A stretch of DNA of 28,933 bases, taken from the NCBI GenBank assembly GCA_964612675.1, contig CAZTDD010000089.1:1-28933 (forward strand), in the 5' to 3' direction. Each line of letters starts with the position of its first letter. The stretch's first letter is position 1. The DNA is from CAZTDD01 sp964612675 (GTDB taxonomy: Bacteria > Hinthialibacterota > Hinthialibacteria > Hinthialibacterales > JAKPRU01). Shown here piece by piece: positions 1 to 7,124 of this stretch. The notes beneath the pieces were generated by a model that worked only from the letters and a program-made list of their open reading frames with translations, was not told the origin of the DNA and made no database searches. The translations under genes were made by a program, and so were the position numbers.

Positions 1-399
1 ATTCTTGCGAAGATCGAAAGACTTGGCGAACGTATTTCTGGGACAGGACACTAGTTCATCTTCAGTTAGGTCCCCCGAAGCCAGTCGAATGAAAGTCTTC
101 ACAGCGTCTTTTTCGGACATCGTGATCTCGAACCCGTTCAGAAGCAAGAATGTTGCCGCCACAACGAAAGCTGTCCGTTTGTTACCGTCAATGAAAGGAT
201 GGTTTCGCGCAAGGCCAAAGGCGTAGGCGGCAGCCAGTTCCGGCGCACCGATGTTGCTATACGCCGCCAAGTTACGGGGCCGAGCCAGTGAGGATTCCAA
301 TAGGGCTTCGTCCCGTATGCCGCGACCGCCCCCATGTTCATCCAGCTGTTCATTGTGAATAGCCAGTGTCGCCGCCTTGGATATCCAGAGCCAAGTCAT
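1..399 (-). CDS. doc: Doc/Fic-family death-on-curing toxin (3' end off window)
   Basis: Toxin of a type II toxin-antitoxin pair. Doc proteins are Fic-fold enzymes; P1 Doc phosphorylates and inactivates EF-Tu. The frame is open for 133 codons from the ATG at 399 to the window edge, about the full family length, so only the last residues and the stop are missing. The Fic motif HPFIDGNKR is at residues 67-75, with the catalytic His and the NKR phosphate-binding residues intact. The preceding segment with EHGGGRGIRDEALLES is also typical of Doc. The start codon overlaps the stop of the upstream antitoxin as ATGA, which implies translational coupling. The toxin looks intact and so potentially active. 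Family assignment is secure; target and activity are inferred from the family. Confidence 0.92.
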   Translation of the reverse strand, partial: MTWLWISKAATLAIHNEQLDEHGGGRGIRDEALLESSLARPRNLAAYSNIGAPELAAAYAFGLARNHPFIDGNKRTAFVVAATFLLLNGFEITMSEKDAVKTFIRLASGDLTEDELVSCPRNTFAKSFDLRKN

Positions 400-620
400 T
401 CCGCCAGCTCACGTAAGGCGTTCCGGTACCGGCGCATCACGGTTCGGGCCGCGTTCATTTCCTGCTCAAATACGGAATCGTCAAGCGTGATTTCGTACCC
501 GTCAGCTGTCTCTACAAAGCAAACGGAATCGCCCTCTTCTACCCGAAGTCTCGAGAGAATCTCTTCGGGCAGAATCACGCCGATAGATTCGCCAATGGTT
601 GTCACTTTCGATTTCAGCAT
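396..620 (-). CDS. AbrB/MazE-type antitoxin of the Doc pair
   Basis: Small antitoxin with a SpoVT-AbrB swapped-hairpin DNA-binding domain (about residues 1-45, with KVTTIGESIGVILPEEIL typical of the fold) and a charged C-terminal tail that would wrap the toxin. It should neutralise Doc and repress its own promoter. I chose the second of two adjacent ATGs (620) because an AGGTG sequence lies six bases upstream; the ATG at 623 is the alternative. A longer reading from a TTG at 677 would begin on the -35 box and is rejected. The last codons overlap the doc start by 4 bp. AbrB-type antitoxins paired with Doc toxins are a known arrangement. Confidence 0.88.
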   Translation of the reverse strand: MLKSKVTTIGESIGVILPEEILSRLRVEEGDSVCFVETADGYEITLDDSVFEQEMNAARTVMRRYRNALRELAE

Positions 621-647
621 CATGCACACCTGCTCTCTGTATCTTTC

Positions 648-677
648 ATTATAATAGGTACGAAAACCAGGAGTCAA
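648..677 (-). promoter_or_regulatory. Sigma70-type promoter of the AbrB/Doc operon
   Basis: On the minus strand TTGACT (677-672) is followed after 18 bp by a perfect TATAAT (653-648). The predicted transcript start near 641 leaves a leader of about 20 nt before the antitoxin start at 620. Autorepression by the AbrB-type antitoxin is expected for the family but no operator is proven. Confidence 0.8.
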
Positions 678-690
678 TTAAAGACTACGC

Positions 691-717
691 TCGTCCAGGA
701 GTTGGACTCCTGGACGA
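691..717. repeat. Perfect palindrome, copy 1 of the CCAGGAGTT family
   Basis: Two 12-bp perfect arms (691-702 and 706-717) around a 3-nt loop. The core GTCCAGGAGT/ACTCCTGGAC is shared with the longer palindrome at 8880-8912. Here it lies between two divergent promoters (648-677 minus, 725-755 plus). No T-tract follows in either direction, so it is unlikely to be a terminator. It may be a regulatory site or a mobile palindromic repeat. Confidence 0.8.
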
Positions 718-724
718 AAAGTGC

Positions 725-755
725 TTGACACCCACCACCCACATTGGGCTATAGT
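725..755 (+). promoter_or_regulatory. Possible promoter of the FGE-domain gene
   Basis: A perfect TTGACA at 725-730 is followed after 19 bp by TATAGT at 750-755. The spacing is long but tolerable. It would give a leader of roughly 145 nt before the ATG at 911. Confidence 0.45.
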
Positions 756-910
756 AGTGAAAAATGCGGTATTTGCATTACTGCGACATTCGCCTCTACG
801 GCTTGAAATGGATTGCATGTTTGTAGCAATCACGTCCGACGATCGACCCGCCCCAGGTGGAGCTTCGTGTTGTCAACCTATCGCCGCTTGGGAAGGAAGA
901 GAAGACCGCT

Positions 911-3130
911 ATGAAAATACTGCTTTATGTCTTTTTTCTGTTTGCATTGTCGGTATTTGTCTCGCCCTCATTCTCTCAACAAACCGACATCATACTGATC
1001 GCGGATGGGGGAGAACTCGCAGACGTGCATTGGTTGGATTCACGTTTCTATAAGCTGGATTTGTCCATCATTATGCGTAAACCGCGCGGCGGTCTGGTTG
1101 TTCGAGGTGTCGTGAAGCATCCGTATGGAGAAGGGCCGTTCGAAATCGAGACGGCTTCCTCCGACATTGTAGCAGATGCCTCCGTTTCCACTTTCAATGA
1201 CCGACTGAGTTTCTACGTAAGGTTAGCTGACCATGTGTGGACGATTCAGGCCGAGCTCATCACCGCAAAGCCGCTGCCCGTGTCCGGGGAATACACTTAT
1301 TATTTAGATCGACCCGGTTTTCTCGAAGGGAATTACCCCCATCCCTTACGTTGGTTGGAACTCACGGTCACCGATGCAAACGGGAATCCGGTCTCCGTTT
1401 CGACGAAGACGAATCCTCTTTTGCGGACGACGGACAGCACGTCGAGTTTTTCCCTGACGACCGAAGGTTTTAGCCAAGAAATGCCCGTCCCCGACGTGCA
1501 GGAGATCACCTTGATTGCCAGCAACTATATCGACTTGTTTCCCACATACCGGTTGTATTACGACAGAGACGACGACGCCTTCATCATGAATCCGGGCGAG
1601 CAGATATACGGTGTTTCTTCCGCTCCGGGGCCGTTGACGTTTGAAGTGGTATTCGACAATGGAAGCCGCTGTGAAATGACGCACCCGCTCCGAGGTCACT
1701 CCATTGTCTTACGCCCCTATTGCGACGGACTGGAAACCGACATTCAGCTTGATACCGAGCCCTCACCTACGCTTGTCGACCCGCCGACAGGATTCACACG
1801 GGGCGAGTACAGTTTCGGCTCGGTTCCATCGGGGGAGGGAAGTAACGGCCAAGGTTTGACAATGACTTTGGACCAGAGTGAAGGCCTCACATGGTACGGT
1901 CCGGTCATCAACACAGGGAAAGGACTCGTCCATGTCCGGTGTTTCGTTCGAGTCAGCTCGCCGGACGTATCCGTAGCCCTGGGTGCTTTAAACGTCCCGG
2001 CGGGAGGGACATATAAGGATCTTGACGGTTCCATTGGAACAAACCAGCCCGTTGACGGGGAGGAATTCGTCGATCGGTGGGCGGCACTCGACACTGTCAT
2101 CGATCCGGCTGACGATGGTGTTGTGCCGGTTCTGCAAGCAGTGAGCGATGCGCCGGGGACCGTGCATGTTTATTGGGATAACCTTGTTGTATCGCCTCTG
2201 CAGAACATGTCGCCGCAAGGCATTCACGAGCTCATGGAGGGAAGAGCGCGTTGTACTCTCGCTCCAACATTCACCCCCACGCCAGACATCCATGCGACGC
2301 CGACCCCTTCGCCAACACCGCACGCGATTACGGTGGATTTGCCTGGACGATCTCTATCGTCTAAACGACTCGAATTTGTGTATATTCCGGCGGGAACGTT
2401 CCTGATGGGATCTCCTCCAGACGAGCACGGAAGAGACGAGGATGAAAACCAACACAGCGTCACGATTTCGTCGCCATTCTACATGGCGAAATATGAGGTT
2501 ACCTACAACCAGTTCATGATTTTCCTGCATGAGAAAGGTGACCATAGTCTTGAAGGATTCACTTACTTCGACGTGGATTCTTCACCATACGTTGAGCCGC
2601 GTAACGGTGGTTGGGCTCTTCTATCTGCTTTCAAGGACCACCCGGTAGGCGGTGTGTCGTGGTATGGTGCCCGAGATTTTGCCGCCTGGATCAGCGAACT
2701 GCACCCGGAACTCAAGTGCCGCCTCCCCACCGAGGCGGAATGGGAGTACGCATGCCGAGCGGGAACACAGACTCGCTTCTACTGGGGCAGTGCCAACGCC
2801 AACGACTACGCCTGGTACAGCGGGAACTCCGAGTCCGAAACGCATCAGGTCGGCCAAAAACCACCGAATGCCTGGGGGCTGTATGACATGAGTGGAAATG
2901 TGTGGGAGTGGTGTATGGACCCGTACGGAGATTATCCTCTGGGAGACGTGGTCATTGATCCTTCCACCATCGAAACAGACGATCACGTTGTGGAATACCG
3001 GGTCGCTCGCGGCGGAGCGGCTACATCCGCCGTAGACGATTGCCGTTCGGCTGAGCGCTCCTCTGTCTTCAGCCAAACCGGACACACTTTCCACGGCTTT
3101 CGAATTATGGCTGTTATCGATGAGGAATAG
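911..3130 (+). CDS. Secreted protein with C-terminal SUMF1/FGE-like domain
   Basis: Exported protein of 739 residues. The ATG at 911 is preferred: a GGAAGAG sequence sits upstream and the protein then opens with a signal peptide (hydrophobic residues 3-20, cut near SFS-QQ). Residues 25 to about 440 are beta-rich with no family I recognise; the later part (GLTWYGPVINTGKGLVHVR and VYWDNLVV) looks like a carbohydrate-binding beta-sandwich. A Thr/Pro-rich linker follows (about 452-475), then an FGE-sulfatase/SUMF1 domain from about 485 to the end, with FVYIPAGTFLMGS, RLPTEAEWEYACRAG, WGLYDMSGNVWEWC and the final FHGFRIM. The two-cysteine active site of true FGE is not visible after the ARGG motif; only one Cys precedes RSAER. 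It is therefore probably a binding or other non-FGE member. Substrate unknown. Confidence 0.85.
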   Translation: MKILLYVFFLFALSVFVSPSFSQQTDIILIADGGELADVHWLDSRFYKLDLSIIMRKPRGGLVVRGVVKHPYGEGPFEIETASSDIVADASVSTFNDRLSFYVRLADHVWTIQAELITAKPLPVSGEYTYYLDRPGFLEGNYPHPLRWLELTVTDANGNPVSVSTKTNPLLRTTDSTSSFSLTTEGFSQEMPVPDVQEITLIASNYIDLFPTYRLYYDRDDDAFIMNPGEQIYGVSSAPGPLTFEVVFDNGSRCEMTHPLRGHSIVLRPYCDGLETDIQLDTEPSPTLVDPPTGFTRGEYSFGSVPSGEGSNGQGLTMTLDQSEGLTWYGPVINTGKGLVHVRCFVRVSSPDVSVALGALNVPAGGTYKDLDGSIGTNQPVDGEEFVDRWAALDTVIDPADDGVVPVLQAVSDAPGTVHVYWDNLVVSPLQNMSPQGIHELMEGRARCTLAPTFTPTPDIHATPTPSPTPHAITVDLPGRSLSSKRLEFVYIPAGTFLMGSPPDEHGRDEDENQHSVTISSPFYMAKYEVTYNQFMIFLHEKGDHSLEGFTYFDVDSSPYVEPRNGGWALLSAFKDHPVGGVSWYGARDFAAWISELHPELKCRLPTEAEWEYACRAGTQTRFYWGSANANDYAWYSGNSESETHQVGQKPPNAWGLYDMSGNVWEWCMDPYGDYPLGDVVIDPSTIETDDHVVEYRVARGGAATSAVDDCRSAERSSVFSQTGHTFHGFRIMAVIDEE

Positions 3131-3141
3131 CGGTGCAGTTA

Positions 3142-3177
3142 CAGCCACCCCCAAACGGACAGGCTGTGTCATAATGG
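3142..3177 (+). repeat. 36-bp direct repeat carrying a -10-like box, copy 1
   Basis: Starts CAGCCACCCCC and ends TGTGTCATAATGG. It aligns without gaps to 3373-3408, with 27 of 36 positions identical by eye. The second copy carries the TATAAT box used upstream of hicB. The two copies bracket the other repeat modules of this gap (3131-3438), which has no gene. Confidence 0.6.
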
Positions 3178-3202
3178 GCAAAGTGTACGAAAAAGCACTT
3201 CG

Positions 3203-3258
3203 CCCCCAAGAGGGACACGCTTGCGTGGCCGCAGTAAGGGGAGATACAGAGGGGGTTG
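3203..3258 (-). repeat. Dispersed intergenic repeat module Y, copy A
   Basis: About 56 bp, nearly identical to 22388-22443 in the opposite orientation. It contains the hairpin GGACACGC-TT-GCGTGGCC and the flank CAACCCCCTCTGTATCTCCCC on the minus strand. A related fragment is at 6971-7007. It lies in non-coding DNA. Confidence 0.8.
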
Positions 3259-3296
3259 AAACAACTAAACTTATCAACCCCACCCGAACCCTCCCC

Positions 3297-3357
3297 AATC
3301 TTGGGGAGGGAAACAGAAGGGAGTTTTGACACAGCCTCGGAGTTGGGGTTGGCACCC
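3297..3357 (+). repeat. Dispersed intergenic repeat module X, copy 1
   Basis: 61 bp matching 26447-26506 with about four differences, ending in TTGACACAGCCTCGG and TTGGGGTTGGCACCC. The left part forms the hairpin CCTCCCC-AATCTT-GGGGAGG (from 3290). A looser variant of that hairpin is at 22497-22519. Confidence 0.8.
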
Positions 3358-3397
3358 GGTGATGTTTCGATTCAGCCACCCCCCAATTCCCGAGTTG

Positions 3398-3406
3398 TGT
3401 TATAAT
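3398..3406 (+). promoter_or_regulatory. Extended -10 promoter element of hicB
   Basis: TGTTATAAT is a perfect TATAAT with an upstream TG, an extended -10 that can work without a good -35; none is visible 17 bp upstream. The predicted start near 3413 gives a leader of about 26 nt to the ATG at 3439. The element is the end of the 36-bp repeat copy 3373-3408. Confidence 0.6.
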
Positions 3407-3438
3407 GGAAACACCATGGACAAATGGAAATTAAGAAG

Positions 3439-3645
3439 ATGAGACAAGTTGTCATTTTCCCTGGTGAGGATGGTTTCTGGGTTGCTGAATGCCCCAGTCT
3501 TCGTGGCTGTCTGAGTCAGGGCAGAACAAAAGAAGAGGCAATTGTCAATATCCCAGAAGCCATACAAGGCTATGTCGCGGCGCTCGAAGAGGACGATATC
3601 CCGGTACCGGAGGATCGGTTTGACACGCTGGTGGTGGCGGTATGA
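3439..3645 (+). CDS. hicB: HicB-family antitoxin (orphan)
   Basis: 68-residue HicB-type protein with the partial RNase-H-like fold seen in MRQVVIFPGEDGFWVAECPS, then GCLSQGRTKEEAIVNIPEAI and an acidic tail. HicB normally blocks the HicA mRNA interferase. The start at 3439 matches the usual HicB N-terminus; an in-frame ATG at 3424 is the alternative but would sit very close to the predicted transcript start. The stop overlaps a downstream ATG as ATGA, the usual coupling to hicA. Here, however, that ATG opens only a few HicA-like codons before a VOC-fold protein. The antitoxin therefore has no intact toxin beside it. There is no C-terminal DNA-binding domain. Confidence 0.88.
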   Translation: MRQVVIFPGEDGFWVAECPSLRGCLSQGRTKEEAIVNIPEAIQGYVAALEEDDIPVPEDRFDTLVVAV

Positions 3646-3668
3646 GTAAGTTGCGGGTGGTTTCGGAG
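3642..3668 (+). pseudogene. hicA: Probable hicA start-codon remnant
   Basis: The ATG at 3642 overlaps the hicB stop (ATGA) and encodes MSKLRVVSE. This resembles the N-terminus of many HicA toxins, which open with MSKLP-V-SG. After about nine codons the HicA similarity ends and the frame runs into the VOC protein. The rest of HicA, including its catalytic His, is absent. So short a match can only suggest a remnant; the overlap geometry with hicB is the stronger argument. Confidence 0.5.
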
Positions 3669-3677
3669 GTACTCAAC

Positions 3678-4118
3678 ATGGAATGCTTGATGGATCACAT
3701 TGTCTTGAACGTGGAAGATGACGAGAAGATGGTTGACTTCTACTCGAACGTCCTCTTGCTCTCGTCCGAACGGTTGGAGGAATACCGCTCGGGAAAAGTC
3801 CCGTTTCCCTCCGTCCGTCTGAACGCCGATACCATTATCGACCTGTTTCCGAAGAAAATGTGGCAGGACACCGCCCCGCACGGACCGGGACGCGAAAACC
3901 TGAACCATTTTTGTATCGCAGTCACCAAGGATTCATGGGATAAACTCATCGACCGGCTCAAGGCCAACAATATCGAGATCGAAGAAGGCCCCGTCCAACG
4001 TTGGGGCGCGCACGGTACCGGCACGTCGGTCTATTTCCGAGACCCGGAAGGCAACCGGATCGAAGCCCGGCACTATGAAAACCACGACGACTCGGAGAAA
4101 TGTCTGCTCGGGTCGTGA
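3678..4118 (+). CDS. VOC (glyoxalase/bleomycin-resistance fold) protein
   Basis: 146-residue vicinal oxygen chelate protein with two beta-alpha-beta-beta-beta units. Likely metal ligands are H7 (MDHIVLNV), H77 (LNHFCIAV) and E129 in YFRDPEGNRIEA, the usual end motif. VOC members include lyases, isomerases, dioxygenases and antibiotic-binding proteins; this sequence does not say which. The start at 3678 has a strong GGAGGT (3665-3670) seven bases upstream. The same frame is open back to the ATG at 3642, so a 158-residue version with the HicA-like leader is possible. It lies directly behind the hicB antitoxin. Confidence 0.85.
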   Translation: MECLMDHIVLNVEDDEKMVDFYSNVLLLSSERLEEYRSGKVPFPSVRLNADTIIDLFPKKMWQDTAPHGPGRENLNHFCIAVTKDSWDKLIDRLKANNIEIEEGPVQRWGAHGTGTSVYFRDPEGNRIEARHYENHDDSEKCLLGS

Positions 4119-4143
4119 GTCCACTGCCGGACATCAGAATGTG

Positions 4144-4177
4144 CAACCACCCCCAAGCGGAATTGGGGATGGCACCC
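4144..4177 (+). repeat. Fragment of the intergenic repeat family
   Basis: Combines the CCACCCCCAA motif seen at 3142 with the GGAATTGGGG and TGGCACCC motifs seen at 3337-3357 and 26488-26506. The rest of the 4119-4362 gap shows no gene. A weak TGGACA (4308) and TAATGT (4331) pair 17 bp apart could be the promoter of the next operon. Confidence 0.55.
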
Positions 4178-4362
4178 TTTCCCGAGACCCTGTCTATAGG
4201 TCAATCTTTCTGTTCATCTATCGTTCCATCCGTCCATCCAACCGTCCTTTCTTTCTACCCCGTTTCGTTTCATTCGTCACTCAGCACTTTCCCCCGCCTC
4301 CCTCATCTGGACATGTGCGCTCAGGTCGCCTAATGTGTCTTACCTTGTCTTGGGAGGCTGGT

Positions 4363-4539
4363 ATGAATGACGAAAAACGCGACACCGAATACACAGGCCT
4401 GATTCTTGTCGATCTTCTGCACCTCGATTGGCGGAACCTGTCCAGATACAAGGTCGATCTGCTCGGTTTCTTTGGCGCTCTGGCGCTGGCCCTGCTGATT
4501 GTATTTGTGACGTGGTTCGTCGCGAATATCGGCGCGTAA
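4363..4539 (+). CDS. Small single-span membrane protein next to symporter
   Basis: 58 residues: a hydrophilic N-terminal half, then one transmembrane helix (about 34-55, rich in Leu, Ala and Val) close to the C-terminus. The ATG at 4363 has GGGAGG just upstream. The stop codon lies inside the AAGGAGG that serves the symporter, ten bases from its start, so the two are co-translated. Similar small helical proteins often precede sodium/solute symporter genes, so an accessory subunit role is likely, but I recognise no named family. Confidence 0.75.
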   Translation: MNDEKRDTEYTGLILVDLLHLDWRNLSRYKVDLLGFFGALALALLIVFVTWFVANIGA

Positions 4540-4549
4540 GGAGGATTTT

Positions 4550-6031
4550 GTGTTTGGTCTACATCCCGTGGATATCGCTATCCTGATCGTCTATCTCATC
4601 GCGATGGTCGTCATTGGGGTCTTGACCAGCCGCGTTGTCAAAGACCAAGAGGATTTTTTCCTGGCGGGCCGCCGCCTCAACAAATTCCTCACGATGATGA
4701 TCAATTTCGGTTCGGGTACTCACACCGACCAGGCGGTGATTGTCGCCGGACGCGCGTATAGTGTCGGGCTGTCCGGAATCTGGTATCAGTGGATCTGGAT
4801 GTTTTGCACGCCTTTCTATTGGATGATCGCACCCATTATCCGACGGCTGCGATGCGTTACCTGTGCCGATTTTTTCTATGAACGATTCTCGAAAGGCTTC
4901 AGCATTTACTACGCGTTTGTCGGGATATTGATTCTGGCTGTCGATACCGGGATCATGCTGCAGGCCACAGGAATCACCATTGAAGGCATGACCAAGGGCG
5001 ACATTACCGCCGAAGCCGCCGTGTTTATTATGACCGTACTGTTTCTGTTTTACGGCATTCTCGGAGGTCTCCTCGCAGCGGCAATTACCGACACCATTCA
5101 GGGAATTCTTACGGTTGTCCTGTCGTTTCTTTTGATTCCGTTTCTACTTTATGAGGTTGGAGGGATGTCGGGGCTCCATCAGAAGCTCGACCCCGAGATG
5201 TTTCATTTAGTGGCGTCCGAAGGCACAAAAGGGCTTACCCTGTTCTGGATCATCATCGTCAGTTTCAACGGGCTGGTCGGAATTGTCGTCCAGCCGCATA
5301 CCATGCTGGTGGTAGGTTCGGCGAAGAGTGAGATAGAGAGCCGCGTAGGGCAGTGTTTCGGGAATTTTATTAAAAGGTTCTGTACGGTGGCCTGGGCGTT
5401 CGTTGGGATCGGCTGTGTGGCGATGTACACGTTAAGCGAGCTCGATGGCCATCCCGAGCGGGCATTCGGGCAGGCGGTGACCGATCTGCTGCCCGTTGGA
5501 TTCAGCGGATTGATGTTGGTGTGTGTATTGGCGGCGGTCATGTCGACGTGCGACGCGTTGATGGTTGCCGGTTCCGCACTTTTCACAAACCACGTCTATG
5601 CAAGATTTCTGAAGCCGAACCACTCGGAAAAACACTATGTGTTTGTCGGACGCGTGGTATCGTTCTTCATTGTCGGGGGAGGACTGGCTTTCGCTTACAT
5701 GATCAAGGACGCGAAGACCGGTCTCGAAATTTTCTGGCGGGCGAATGCGATCATCGGCATCGCGTTCTGGATGGGGATCATGTGGCGCCGAATGACCGCC
5801 GTTGGTGCGTGGGCGAGCTCGATTGCTGCCCTCTCCGTATGGTTAACCGTCCATTTCTTCTTTCCCGAAACACCGATGGAATGGGAAATGTTGTATTATC
5901 TGGTTACCGGTTTCGCTGCCGGGATCATTGGAAGCCTATTGACACAGCCTCCCGATCCCGAGCGAATCCGCGCATTCTATGGGAAACTGGCAATCCCCGC
6001 CAATGCAGAAGAGCAGAAAGCGGAAGAGTAA
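4550..6031 (+). CDS. Sodium:solute symporter (SSS family)
   Basis: 493-residue inner-membrane transporter with about 13 transmembrane helices and a cytoplasmic tail. It begins with the outside-in first helix usual for the family, then FFLAGRR at 36-42. The conserved stretch YGILGGLLAAAITDTIQG is at 168-185. The start is GTG at 4550, with a near-ideal AAGGAGG five bases upstream. The family uses a sodium gradient to import sugars, sugar acids, amino acids, urea or similar solutes. The following TIM-barrel isomerase and IlvD-type dehydratase make a sugar or sugar acid the most reasonable guess, but the substrate cannot be read from the sequence. Confidence 0.93.
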   Translation: MFGLHPVDIAILIVYLIAMVVIGVLTSRVVKDQEDFFLAGRRLNKFLTMMINFGSGTHTDQAVIVAGRAYSVGLSGIWYQWIWMFCTPFYWMIAPIIRRLRCVTCADFFYERFSKGFSIYYAFVGILILAVDTGIMLQATGITIEGMTKGDITAEAAVFIMTVLFLFYGILGGLLAAAITDTIQGILTVVLSFLLIPFLLYEVGGMSGLHQKLDPEMFHLVASEGTKGLTLFWIIIVSFNGLVGIVVQPHTMLVVGSAKSEIESRVGQCFGNFIKRFCTVAWAFVGIGCVAMYTLSELDGHPERAFGQAVTDLLPVGFSGLMLVCVLAAVMSTCDALMVAGSALFTNHVYARFLKPNHSEKHYVFVGRVVSFFIVGGGLAFAYMIKDAKTGLEIFWRANAIIGIAFWMGIMWRRMTAVGAWASSIAALSVWLTVHFFFPETPMEWEMLYYLVTGFAAGIIGSLLTQPPDPERIRAFYGKLAIPANAEEQKAEE

Positions 6032-6048
6032 ACAGTAGGGAGGTATCG

Positions 6049-6888
6049 ATGCGACTCGGAGGCCCTGTTTTTGTACAAACCGACGATCCCGCTGAATTGG
6101 CCAAGGCACACCGTACACTCGGATACGGAGCCGCGTACTGTCCGTCTGCGTCCATCGAGGACAAAGACCGCATCCGGGCGATTCGCGACGCATTTGAAAA
6201 AGAAAATGTCGTCATCGCCGAGGTCGGCGTATGGTGCAATATGATGGACCCCGACGACGAGAAGCGGCGTCACAACATGGGGCGAATGATCAAGGGTATG
6301 GCGTTGGCCGATGAAGTTGGCGCGTGTTGTTGTGTCAACATAGCGGGCTCATTCAACCCGGATATGTGGTATGGCCCGCATCCCAAGAACATCACCAAAG
6401 AAGCGTTCGATCTGGCGGTCGAAAACGCGCGTCACATTATCGACTCGGTGGAACCCAAACGAAGCAAACTGACTTTGGAGACAATGCCCTGGGCGATCCC
6501 CGACAGCGCGGATTCCTATGCCAATCTCGTTCGCGCCATCGATCGCCCGGCTTTCGCGGTCCATCTCGATCCGGTCAATTTGGTCAACTGCCCGAAATAT
6601 TACTATCGGACGGGGGACTTGCTTGATGAGTGTTTCGACAAACTCGGTCAGTGGATTGTGAGCTGTCATGCCAAGGATGTCTATATGGGAGAAGAGCTAA
6701 CGATGTACATTAAAGAGGTTCGTGTCGGCACGGGGGTATTCAATTACGAGCGCTTCCTGACCCGGTTATCCAAGATGGATCGAGATATCCCGCTGATGAT
6801 GGAACATATGAGCGGTAAGGAAGAATACGATCTTGCCCGGGTGCATATCCAGAAAGTCGCGGATGGGTTGGGGTTGAAATTCAATTGA
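6049..6888 (+). CDS. Sugar-phosphate isomerase/epimerase-like TIM barrel
   Basis: 279-residue xylose-isomerase-like TIM barrel (AP-endonuclease-2 superfamily). Likely metal ligands in order are E144 (TLETMPW), D174 (VHLDPVN), H207 (SCHAKD) and E252 (MMEHM), the usual pattern for these divalent-metal isomerases. The ATG at 6049 follows GGGAGG (6038-6043), 17 bp after the symporter stop, so the genes are probably one transcript. Expected role: isomerisation or epimerisation of a sugar or related polyol taken up by the symporter. The exact reaction is not predictable. The upstream extension of the same frame into the symporter gene is not used. Confidence 0.88.
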   Translation: MRLGGPVFVQTDDPAELAKAHRTLGYGAAYCPSASIEDKDRIRAIRDAFEKENVVIAEVGVWCNMMDPDDEKRRHNMGRMIKGMALADEVGACCCVNIAGSFNPDMWYGPHPKNITKEAFDLAVENARHIIDSVEPKRSKLTLETMPWAIPDSADSYANLVRAIDRPAFAVHLDPVNLVNCPKYYYRTGDLLDECFDKLGQWIVSCHAKDVYMGEELTMYIKEVRVGTGVFNYERFLTRLSKMDRDIPLMMEHMSGKEEYDLARVHIQKVADGLGLKFN

Positions 6889-6970
6889 ATGGTGTAATTG
6901 CCTGGCTAAGGGGATTCGACTTACGGGCGAAACTGCACAGGCTGCCGTAAGGATGTTTATTCTCTCTCAC

Positions 6971-7007
6971 CAAGCGGGACACGCTTGGGGGCAAAGTGCT
7001 CTTTTGC
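6971..7007 (+). repeat. Degenerate fragment of repeat module Y
   Basis: Hairpin CAAGCG-GGACA-CGCTTG (6971-6987) followed by GGGGGCAAAGTGCT, close to the module Y end on the minus strand at 3190-3208 (TTGGGGGCGAAGTGCT). It sits between the isomerase and ilvD genes. The rest of the 6889-7124 gap shows nothing else clear. Confidence 0.55.
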
Positions 7008-7124
7008 ATAGTTTCAGTGTTTTGGGACCGCCTCTGTAACTCGGCCGGACGAAACAAAAAACACAATCGGTAGGGCGGGGAGCTCGGCGGTTTGTTATCC
7101 CTCAGCCCTGATGGAGGAATCATT

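Noticed and set aside
3297..3332. Reverse-strand reading starting MSKLPSVSLPKIG in the repeat, similar to a HicA N-terminus; also at 26450-26482.
   Set aside because: It starts with GTG in the dispersed repeat, has no ribosome binding site, continues as translation of repeat DNA, and shows no DNA similarity to the real hicB-hicA junction at 3642. Chance match.
2621..3379. Minus-strand open frame of 252 codons across the FGE domain end and the repeats.
   Set aside because: Antisense to a clear FGE-like domain and translates repeat DNA at its start.
5521..6888. Long plus-strand frame that joins the symporter region to the TIM-barrel gene.
   Set aside because: The part before 6049 lies out of frame inside the symporter gene; the ribosome site and domain start at 6049.
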